From Photobacterium damselae (GTDB lineage: Bacteria > Pseudomonadota > Gammaproteobacteria > Enterobacterales > Vibrionaceae): a stretch of 64,000 nucleotides of DNA. Position 1 is the first letter of the stretch. Each line of letters opens with the position of its first letter. Position numbers and translations under genes: made by a program. A model generated the notes under the pieces. It was not told where the DNA came from, did no database searches, and saw nothing but the letters and a program-made list of their open reading frames with translations. The stretch covers positions 163,906 through 227,905 of the forward strand of contig NZ_PYOG01000005.1 of assembly GCF_003026815.1 (NCBI RefSeq), written 5' to 3'. Positions 57,603 through 64,000 of this stretch are shown here, piece by piece.

Positions 57603-57743
57603 ATGAAGAATCAAAACCAGAAACTGGCGGTGTGTCCCTACGCAGCAATATGGGGATGTAAAAAATGCCCGGTAAAACGTGTTTGTCCTGGTAAAACCAC
57701 CCTTGGTGATCAACCAAGCCGTAAATGGACAAATCGTAAATAA
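57603..57743 (+). CDS. 46-residue cysteine-rich protein
   Basis: The frame encodes MKNQNQKLAVCPYAAIWGCK followed by KCPVKRVCPGKTTLGDQPSR and KWTNRK. Four cysteines in a Cx7Cx2Cx4C pattern with a basic background suggest a small zinc-binding or nucleic-acid-binding protein. Ribosome binding site is weak (GAGAG). A strong hairpin follows. The coding call rests on composition and the terminator; the opposite-strand frame over the same region has no such features. Confidence 0.6.
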   Translation: MKNQNQKLAVCPYAAIWGCKKCPVKRVCPGKTTLGDQPSRKWTNRK

Positions 57744-57762
57744 CATAAAACAATCAATAACA

Positions 57763-57795
57763 TAGCCTCAGGAAAACCTACGTTTGCTGAGGCTA
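57763..57795. terminator. Terminator after the cysteine-rich gene
   Basis: TAGCCTCAG and CTGAGGCTA form a nine-base-pair stem followed by TAATTTATAAT. Confidence 0.7.
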
Positions 57796-57993
57796 TAATT
57801 TATAATAAAACAATTTATTACCGCATCAGTTGTTCAAATAAGAGACGACTTACTCTAAATTTCGGCTCAGCGTTTAGCCAGGTATAACGGTAAGTTTGAG
57901 CAATCCTTTCTCTACAAATTGAAACTAGAATGAAGATCAGAATAGTAGTGTTAAATATGGTCAATCAGGCCACTTTAATAAAGAAGCGTAATA

Positions 57994-58713
57994 TTATTTT
58001 ATTGCCTCTATAGGTGTGACTTTTTTACTGTCAACGTTAACTTCAAGATATGAAATTTTATCGCTGCCATCTTGATAATCATAACTAAAGAGATAACAAC
58101 TCTGACAGTCAAAAATCTTCTGCTGATAAGCGGGAACTAAGTTAGTTCCATTGTCCTTGTAGTATTCACTATTCATAGCTAACCCCACTGCTTCTTTTTG
58201 CTTTGTTTCATAATCAAAAATAGGTGCAGTTGAAGTATTCAGTGGGTATCCATCTGCAGAATAACGTAAGGAATGCATTGCTCCATCACTATAAGCAATA
58301 ATATCGTGCCATCCCAAATGTACTTCATTGCCTAATAGTATCGGGCGATCCATAACAGTAAATTTCGCAACTTGCTGTTTTTTATTATCAAAGACAAATC
58401 CTGTGCATCCACCACTCCCACAATAATCTTGATTCTGCATTAATATCAAAATTTCATCTTCGCCATTGTTATTAAGATCAGCAGTGCCATAAATATATGG
58501 TGGATAACCATTGGGATTTTCAGGAAGTGTTTCTCCCGCTTTATAAATATGTTTAGCCACAATATCGGCAACAAATGCATCTCGGGCTTCAATTGAACTT
58601 GGTAATCCAGAATTGGCTTGTTCTGCTTTTTCTGCTGAATCACAACCCGACAATAACAACACGATGAATGCTGAACAGTACGATGCTTTCACTATTGATG
58701 TTCTTATCTTCAT
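57994..58713 (-). CDS. Lipoprotein of unknown function
   Basis: About 239 residues from ATG 58713, which has AAAGGAAAG upstream. Lipoprotein signal ends in LLSGC. An Asp/Asn-rich stretch, GTADLNNNGEDEILILM, resembles the calcium-binding loops of FG-GAP/EF-hand-like repeats. Two CxxC-like pairs occur (CGSGGC, CQSC), which suggests disulfides in the periplasm. I do not recognise the family. Confidence 0.7.
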   Translation of the reverse strand: MKIRTSIVKASYCSAFIVLLLSGCDSAEKAEQANSGLPSSIEARDAFVADIVAKHIYKAGETLPENPNGYPPYIYGTADLNNNGEDEILILMQNQDYCGSGGCTGFVFDNKKQQVAKFTVMDRPILLGNEVHLGWHDIIAYSDGAMHSLRYSADGYPLNTSTAPIFDYETKQKEAVGLAMNSEYYKDNGTNLVPAYQQKIFDCQSCYLFSYDYQDGSDKISYLEVNVDSKKVTPIEAIK

Positions 58714-58903
58714 ACTCTTTCCTTTGTTCATGAACCCGTTATCTGTTTAGTTTATACCATAAGTCCCTAAAAATGCCTTTACCGTCACAGAATGTACAAA
58801 TGAGATAGATAACACTATTGAGTATATTGATTGCATATTTCATCATCAACAAAGTCTTCTAAAAAGATATAATATCAATAGGTTAAACATCTAAGGTCTG
58901 ATT

Positions 58904-59713
58904 ATGGGTATTAATAACATTTGCTTTTCCACGCTGTATAAAAATCATATAAAACAAGTTCGCCCAACCCCAAGACCACCAGAACACTGGGATAAAAAAG
59001 CTGAACAACTTCCTCAGAAAGCAGTGAATGCAAAAGATCATTATGTCGAACAGTTTATTGATTTTATGGATTTTTCAGATGCTAAGACATTATTTGATAT
59101 GGGATGTGGTACAGGATCGATTGCGCTCTCTGTCGCAGATTGGTTTGATGATGTTTATGCCGTGGACTACAGTCCGAAGATGCTAGAAATTTGTCAACAT
59201 CGCGCTGATACACAACATGTTGATAATATTCATCTCATTAATAAAGCTTGGGAAGATTCTTGGCAAGAGATACCACAATGTGATATTGCCATTGCTTCAC
59301 GATCAACATTGGTTCAAGACTTAGAAGCGGCTCTTATTAAGCTAAACAATCAGGCCAAACTTCGTGTTTATACCACTCATACAGTGAACGATTCTTTTAT
59401 TGACCCAGAGATCATTCGAGCCTTGAAACGTGAAGTGAACTCAGGTCCTAATTATATCTACGCCGTTAATATTCTTCATGAATTAGGTATTAATCCTAAA
59501 CTAAACTATATAACAAACCCAAACAGTCAGAAAACGGTCGAAACCTATGAAGAGTTAGAACAACAAGTTAAATTAGGGTTAGGTTCATTGACTGATGCTG
59601 AACAATCTTTATTGCAGGAGTACTTTGCTAAAAAGAAAGCGCTTGGAGAAGTTATCAAAAAGCCATCCCGTGACTGGGCTATCGTTTATTGGGATGTTAC
59701 AAAAAAGCTGTAA
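58904..59713 (+). CDS. Class I SAM-dependent methyltransferase
   Basis: A 269-residue protein. Motif I TLFDMGCGTGSIALSVADW, a post-I acidic VYAVDYSP, and IAIASRST in the motif IV position. AAGGT precedes the ATG. The family resembles UbiE/MenG-like methyltransferases, but the substrate is not clear. Single-gene unit between convergent and divergent neighbours. Confidence 0.78.
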   Translation: MGINNICFSTLYKNHIKQVRPTPRPPEHWDKKAEQLPQKAVNAKDHYVEQFIDFMDFSDAKTLFDMGCGTGSIALSVADWFDDVYAVDYSPKMLEICQHRADTQHVDNIHLINKAWEDSWQEIPQCDIAIASRSTLVQDLEAALIKLNNQAKLRVYTTHTVNDSFIDPEIIRALKREVNSGPNYIYAVNILHELGINPKLNYITNPNSQKTVETYEELEQQVKLGLGSLTDAEQSLLQEYFAKKKALGEVIKKPSRDWAIVYWDVTKKL

Positions 59714-59728
59714 TAAAAATAGTTATTT

Positions 59729-59762
59729 ATGATACCCAAGCCTTAAAACAGTTGGGTATCAT
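59729..59762. terminator. Terminator-like palindrome after the methyltransferase gene
   Basis: ATGATACCCAA and TTGGGTATCAT form an 11-base-pair stem. The TACCCAA/TTGGGTA arms resemble the dispersed palindromes at 26821 and 44107 but the centre differs. Confidence 0.6.
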
Positions 59763-59770
59763 ACAGTTTA

Positions 59771-60883
59771 TTATGCGGCGTGAATAAGATGCTGCTGGCA
59801 CGAACAAGCAGCAAAACCGACTGGAGAAACCATTTTGCATTCTTCGCATTGCTCAAAATATTGAGGCGATGCCAAACAATCAATTAATTTATCCATAGCT
59901 TCAAAAATATGCGCTTCATGAAAACGAGCTACCGTCTGCCACTGATAACCAGTCACAGAATCTGCACTTGACGTACATACTTGTATCTCTATTGGCAGAA
60001 GATGATCAACATTCGTTTTTTCAGGCTCTGTCATTCCAAAAAAATCAATAGCGACACGAGAGGTCATGCGAACAAATGGATAAGCACTGGATAATCCCTC
60101 TAGAGTAAGCAGATTAACGCGAGGAATGTCATAATTGACTCTTTCACTTTCGATATAAACCAGAACACCTTGGCGCAAGTTATCGTCGATATATGCTAGA
60201 CCATGATGAAGAACTTCAATAGCAAGAGAATGAGCAGAACTACCATCAAGATTACGAAGCACAGAATCTGCTGTATCAAACTGTTGGATATTTGAGTAAA
60301 CACCAAGATTCTTTAAGTGCCATTCATATTGAGGACTGTTGGTCATGATGCCATTTGATGGTTTAATTTCAATACGGCCCTTTTGATCCGGTTCAAATAC
60401 CGCAGCATCACCCGTTCTATCAATAAATAGGAAATGTCCTGGTTGATCTGCACCTGCTAGTACAACAAATTTACCTTGGTGCGCTTCAACATATTCACGG
60501 GCTTCAGCAACCGTTTTACAGTGAGACAAAATTAAATAAGGCGTTGCCAATACATCAATCATTTCTTCAGATGCTTTTGTTACTACCTCATAGGTTGCCA
60601 TATTTGGATAATATAAAACACCAACCGATAAACCCTCTTCGTTAAAACCATCACTTAAAAATTCAAGGCCAGATGCCGCTTCACCAAATAGCTCACCAAT
60701 GTTACATCCGATGACGGCATATTTGGCTTTTCTTAATTTAGTACTTTTACCAATAGCAAAGTTTGGTACATCATAGTTACGAGGGAAAAAGCTCACATTA
60801 TTTCGATAGTACTGTCCAAATTCGTTAGTACGACCAGTAATAATATCATTTTGTAATGTTTTAATTGAAATTTGAGTACACAT
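59771..60883 (-). CDS. Linear amide C-N hydrolase (penicillin acylase/bile-salt hydrolase family)
   Basis: A 370-residue Ntn hydrolase of the choloylglycine hydrolase family. The start MCTQ puts the catalytic cysteine at residue 2; R18 in TGRTNEF matches the family, but the usual Asp at 21 is Glu. FNEEGLSVGVLYYP and MTNSPQYEWHLKNL are typical later motifs. Gram-negative members hydrolyse penicillin V or acyl-homoserine lactones. AGAGG precedes the ATG. The gene follows the DHA2 exporter by 15 bases. Confidence 0.82.
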   Translation of the reverse strand: MCTQISIKTLQNDIITGRTNEFGQYYRNNVSFFPRNYDVPNFAIGKSTKLRKAKYAVIGCNIGELFGEAASGLEFLSDGFNEEGLSVGVLYYPNMATYEVVTKASEEMIDVLATPYLILSHCKTVAEAREYVEAHQGKFVVLAGADQPGHFLFIDRTGDAAVFEPDQKGRIEIKPSNGIMTNSPQYEWHLKNLGVYSNIQQFDTADSVLRNLDGSSAHSLAIEVLHHGLAYIDDNLRQGVLVYIESERVNYDIPRVNLLTLEGLSSAYPFVRMTSRVAIDFFGMTEPEKTNVDHLLPIEIQVCTSSADSVTGYQWQTVARFHEAHIFEAMDKLIDCLASPQYFEQCEECKMVSPVGFAACSCQQHLIHAA

Positions 60884-60898
60884 AATACATACCTCTGT

Positions 60899-62533
60899 TT
60901 ACGATTTTTTGGATAAAGAATAATTTGGAATATTTTTCGTTAAAGTGAAGATACTAATAAAACACATTGCAGCTAATACTAACCATGATAATTGCGCAGC
61001 AGATTTACGAGCTTCACGATTAATATCAATTAATACAGGATAGTCTTGTTTTTCGGTAATATTTGTTTCAACCAATTGAGTAAAATCTTTATCACTTAAA
61101 AATGGAATTGATGCAATTTGCTCTACTTGCTGCTTGGTTTGAACACTGATCAAATCGCTATTAGCTGCATCGGATTTAACCATATTAGTTAAAGAGAACA
61201 TCAATACACTGCCTAATACCGCGATACCAATGGTTTGGCCAATATTACGGGACGTAGCCTGCACACCACCCGATTGGGTTGCATCTCGTTGGTTCACTGC
61301 TGCCGTCACAATTAATGAAGCTTGTGAAGCAATAACACCACAGCCAAGACCCGTAAAGAGTGCTGAACCAAAGAAAATCATATTAACGGAATCAAGCTCT
61401 GTTCCTAAAGCTCCAGAAATTGCGGCAAGAACGCAAAATCCAATACCAATCATGCACAATTTACGACAAGATACATGAGCAAACTTAGTTGGAGTGGCCA
61501 ATGAGGTAATCAACATTCCGGTAGAGAACACCATTAATAATAGTGCAGTATCTGTTGCGCTGTATCCTGCTACTAATTGACAATAGGTGATACCAATTAA
61601 AATATAAGCACCTAAGACAAAAAAGACCATACCACACATATATAATCCATCTCGTAACTGAGGTGTCTTAATAAAGGATTGCGGCATCAAACATGCACCG
61701 TTTTTTATCTCAAATTGATTTTCCCATTTAAGAAAAATAAGTAGAACAGCAATACCAAATAAAACTAGCGGCAGTGCAGGACTGATACCTAAAATATGGA
61801 AACTTGGTGATAATGGTGAGATCAATCCCCACTCCGATATTTTAAGTAAACCAACGATCACAGCAAGTAAGCCAATCGATACTAAAATCGTACCAACAAA
61901 ATCAAACTTAATTTTTACGGTTGGTTTTTCAATTTTTTCTAATGCAAAACCTAAAACAAAAACTACACCAAAATAAATAGCTAGAGCTTCAAAAGCGACA
62001 CGATAATCAAATTTATCAATCAAAAAGCCAAATACTAATGGTGCAGCCGTATTTGCTACTCCTACTGCTGCTGCGACGGCACCAAATGCAATAGCTCGAT
62101 CTTTGGTATCGGTATAAATTCCAACGATCAAACCAAGTACTGCTGGAATTAAAAAGCTTGCGCCAAAACCTGATAAACTGCGAGCGGCAAAAATAAAAAC
62201 TTGGATGTTATCGGTATAAGCAGCAATGATTTCTGCTAAACAAAGCAGTAAAGCACCGACTTGGAATAGGCGTTTCCACCCCCAAATTAAGCCCAACATC
62301 CCACCGGCAATCATGCAGGCACCAGCAATCAACGGATACATGGCATTGGCGAAAGCGATATCTGAAACTGATGCGCCAAGTTCATTAATTAACGATGCTG
62401 TGGCAACAGATAGTCCTGAGTTATCACCCATTGTACCAACCTGTGCCATCAGCAAAATAACTAAGCTAAACCATTTTGCTATCCCCGTTTTTGCATTACT
62501 AGCATCGGGGGCTAATTTCGATGTATTGTCCAT
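60899..62533 (-). CDS. DHA2-family MFS exporter
   Basis: A 544-residue carrier with about 14 membrane segments and a periplasmic loop before the last segment, the DHA2 (EmrB/QacA) layout. GLIWGWKRLFQVGA is the motif-A-like loop, and GFGASFLIPAVLGLIVGIY fits motif C-type sequence. It likely exports hydrophobic drugs or signals. It is co-transcribed with the Ntn hydrolase and divergent from a LysR gene. Confidence 0.82.
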   Translation of the reverse strand: MDNTSKLAPDASNAKTGIAKWFSLVILLMAQVGTMGDNSGLSVATASLINELGASVSDIAFANAMYPLIAGACMIAGGMLGLIWGWKRLFQVGALLLCLAEIIAAYTDNIQVFIFAARSLSGFGASFLIPAVLGLIVGIYTDTKDRAIAFGAVAAAVGVANTAAPLVFGFLIDKFDYRVAFEALAIYFGVVFVLGFALEKIEKPTVKIKFDFVGTILVSIGLLAVIVGLLKISEWGLISPLSPSFHILGISPALPLVLFGIAVLLIFLKWENQFEIKNGACLMPQSFIKTPQLRDGLYMCGMVFFVLGAYILIGITYCQLVAGYSATDTALLLMVFSTGMLITSLATPTKFAHVSCRKLCMIGIGFCVLAAISGALGTELDSVNMIFFGSALFTGLGCGVIASQASLIVTAAVNQRDATQSGGVQATSRNIGQTIGIAVLGSVLMFSLTNMVKSDAANSDLISVQTKQQVEQIASIPFLSDKDFTQLVETNITEKQDYPVLIDINREARKSAAQLSWLVLAAMCFISIFTLTKNIPNYSLSKKS

Positions 62534-62673
62534 TAATACTTATCCCTCATACTTCACGTTATTATTCACATTGTTGTTTTCTTTAATTCGGAAGTATTCT
62601 TGCTCACTTTTCTCACCAAGTAATCTCTGTTATGTTGGGATTATCCAAACATAAATCATTTAGAGAGTCAGGG

Positions 62674-63576
62674 ATGAAAAAGTTTACGTTTGAGCAAGTA
62701 GATGCGTTTGTTGCGGTAGTTGAGGCGGGATCATTCAGTGCTGCGGCGCGTAGACTTAGAAAAGATAAATCATCAATACATCAATTGGTAAGTTATTTAG
62801 AAATAGAGCTAGGAATCGAGCTTTTTAATCGTGAGAAAAAACTCCCCATATTGAGACCTGAAGCCAAAAACATATACAACTACAGTAAGTTGTTACTCGA
62901 ACAGCACAAAGAGATTCAAAGCTTAGCTGATAACCTTTTCCACGGTATAGAAGACAGTCTTACCATTAGTTATGACATTGTGATCCCTCGTCGTATTATT
63001 GCTGATATAAGTGCTCAACTATCTAAAGAATACCCGTCATCACAAATTCATTGGTTATGCCAAAATAAAGCAATGGCGATTCATGCACTAGATAATCAAA
63101 GCATAGATATCACACTGCAAGCTTTATCTCACCGAGCTAAGCCGCAAGATGGCCTTGAAGCACTCACTTTAGGTCAGGTCGCTTGCTCTCTTTATGTAAA
63201 TAAAAATACCGTAGATCAGAACCAGTCTTATACTCGCTCCTATCTTCAAGTTAAGCCTCAGTTTATTTTAGAAAGTTTTGTCGCAGCAGAATTAGACGAG
63301 TTAGCCATTCTCAGCCCTTTTTATCGTCTATTTACTGAAGTGTACCTCATGATCGAATGTATGAGTCAAACACCTCATTCTTGGGCAATCATTCCAGACC
63401 ACTTAGCAGAGCCTTTTGTTGATAATAAGCTGACTAAATTAAAGGATAGTGGATTTTCTGCACAAGAGGTTTTATGGCCCTGTGTAATGCTCACCAACCA
63501 GAAAGGCGTTAAAGGCCCCGTATTTCAACGAGCCTCCGAGTTGATTATTGAAAAAATGCGAGGGTTTGATTTGTAA
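62674..63576 (+). CDS. LysR-family regulator
   Basis: 300 residues from ATG 62674 (GAGAG upstream; an earlier ATG at 62632 lacks support). N-terminal helix-turn-helix with VVEAGSFSAAARRLRKDKSS and a LysR effector domain. It is divergent from the exporter-hydrolase pair, the usual layout for the regulator of the neighbours. Effector unknown. Confidence 0.82.
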   Translation: MKKFTFEQVDAFVAVVEAGSFSAAARRLRKDKSSIHQLVSYLEIELGIELFNREKKLPILRPEAKNIYNYSKLLLEQHKEIQSLADNLFHGIEDSLTISYDIVIPRRIIADISAQLSKEYPSSQIHWLCQNKAMAIHALDNQSIDITLQALSHRAKPQDGLEALTLGQVACSLYVNKNTVDQNQSYTRSYLQVKPQFILESFVAAELDELAILSPFYRLFTEVYLMIECMSQTPHSWAIIPDHLAEPFVDNKLTKLKDSGFSAQEVLWPCVMLTNQKGVKGPVFQRASELIIEKMRGFDL

Positions 63577-63663
63577 TTGGTAGGGAGTCTATATTTGGGG
63601 ATAGATAACAATGAAATCATTGCTATCCCATTAAAATACAAAATATAGAACTGCAGATACAAC

Positions 63664-63689
63664 AAAGCCCCAGCGTTAGCTGAGGCTTT
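63664..63689 (-). terminator. Terminator of the tRNA cluster
   Basis: On the minus strand AAAGCCTCAGC pairs with GCTGGGGCTTT, followed by TTGTTGT. Downstream of the last tRNA. Confidence 0.8.
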
Positions 63690-63700
63690 ATTATTTGAAT

Positions 63701-63785
63701 TGGTGCCCGAGGTCGGACTTGAACCGACACTCCCGAAGGAAACGGATTTTGAATCCGTCGTGTATACCAATTTCACCACTCGGGC
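63701..63785 (-). tRNA. tRNA-Leu (CAA)
   Basis: Minus strand begins GCCCGAGTGGTGAAATTGG. The acceptor GCCCGAG pairs with CTCGGGC, and ACCA is encoded. Anticodon loop TTCAAAA gives CAA (reads UUG). A long variable arm fits class II tRNA-Leu. Confidence 0.96.
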
Positions 63786-63804
63786 TTTATATTCTCAATG
63801 AGAA

Positions 63805-63878
63805 TGGAGACGCGTCCCGGAGTCGAACCGAGGTCCACGGATTTGCAATCCGCTGCATAGCCACTCTGCCAACGCGCC
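63805..63878 (-). tRNA. tRNA-Cys (GCA)
   Basis: Minus strand begins GGCGCGTTGGCAGAGTGG. Anticodon loop TTGCAAA gives GCA. The 3' CCA is encoded. 74 bases, class I. Confidence 0.96.
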
Positions 63879-63903
63879 ATTTCTTTACTTACAAAGAATA
63901 AGA

Positions 63904-63990
63904 TGGTGCCCCGGGCCGGACTTGAACCGGCACAGCGCGAACGCCGAGGGATTTTAAATCCCTTGTGTCTACCAATTCCACCACCAGGGC
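63904..63990 (-). tRNA. tRNA-Leu (UAA)
   Basis: Minus strand begins GCCCTGGTGGTGGAATTGG. The acceptor GCCCTGG pairs with CCGGGGC (one G-U), and ACCA is encoded. Anticodon loop TTTAAAA gives UAA. Long variable arm. The first tRNA of the three in transcription order within this window. Confidence 0.96.
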
Positions 63991-64000
63991 ACACAATTCG

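Noticed and set aside
57520..57753. 77-codon minus-strand frame opposite the Cys-rich gene
   Set aside because: No ribosome binding site or family resemblance; the plus-strand frame has a patterned cysteine-rich product and a downstream hairpin.
63695..63994. Short frames over the tRNA genes
   Set aside because: They lie across three clear tRNA genes on the minus strand; no protein features are visible.
1..64000. CRISPR arrays, prophage, transposons, integrons
   Set aside because: No regularly spaced repeats, integrase, transposase or phage structural genes were seen in either strand.

Overview
The window looks like chromosomal DNA of a Vibrionaceae bacterium, most probably an Aliivibrio (Vibrio fischeri-like) species. 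The evidence is low G+C, gene orders shared with Vibrio cholerae (hutW / tonB1-exbB1-exbD1-hutBCD; purR next to a tfoY preceded by a c-di-GMP-I riboswitch), a chromosomal qnr, a thermolabile-haemolysin-type lipase, a modular GH18 chitinase and a Leu-Cys-Leu tRNA cluster. The species call is inference from remembered gene content, not from a search. There is no prophage, transposase, integron, CRISPR array or rRNA.

Layout. 0-6.5 kb: haem uptake. hutW diverges from tonB1-exbB1-exbD1-hutBCD across Fur-box-like sequences. 6.5-9.1 kb: purR behind a PurR operator and a long structured leader, then tfoY behind a c-di-GMP-I riboswitch. 9.4-17 kb: a ynj-like cluster (AhpD-like YnjA, a fused TVP38/FAD-disulfide oxidoreductase, the YnjBCD ABC transporter, the CDP-alcohol phosphatidyltransferase YnjF). 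17-19.2 kb: the divergent punR/punC purine nucleoside pair. 19.6-22.6 kb: the arginine ABC transporter artPIQM, then a glyoxalase. 23.1-24.6 kb: qnr and a lipoprotein with a stefin-like cystatin domain. 25-32 kb: a GDSL lipase/haemolysin, a DsrE protein, a P-loop kinase-like protein, a PAS-GGDEF-EAL protein and small unknowns. 32.5-37.2 kb: gltS, an OFA-type MFS carrier, an orphan amino-acid-binding protein and yccA. 37.3-40.4 kb: tusE, acyP, rlmI and yccT/csgI, in the same neighbourhood order as yccA-tusE-acyP-rlmI of enterics. 40.9-47.1 kb: chitinase, L,D-transpeptidase-like protein, isochorismatase-like hydrolase, and an alanine dehydrogenase gene broken by one missing base. 47.5-52.3 kb: an arsenate island read right to left: an ArsC-ArsR fusion, an ArsJ-type GAPDH, a dual-specificity phosphatase, ArsJ and a HAD phosphatase. 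52.3-57.4 kb: lipid-related genes (alpha/beta hydrolase, GMC oxidoreductase, acyl-CoA-binding protein, wax ester/DGAT acyltransferase). 57.6-63.6 kb: a 46-residue Cys-rich protein, a lipoprotein, a methyltransferase, and a penicillin-acylase-like Ntn hydrolase with a DHA2 exporter and divergent LysR regulator. 63.7-64 kb: three tRNA genes.

The most notable points are: the ArsC-ArsR fusion, whose ArsR half has no cysteine, next to a two-palindrome operator-like site over the gapdh-arsJ promoter; the hairpin terminator between the likely qnr promoter and its TTG start; the bacterial stefin-like lipoprotein; the promoter-operator-terminator leader of purR; and the wax-ester/ACBP/GMC lipid cluster. 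Coordinates of CDS starts were moved from the longest open frame where a ribosome binding site or family alignment supported a downstream start.
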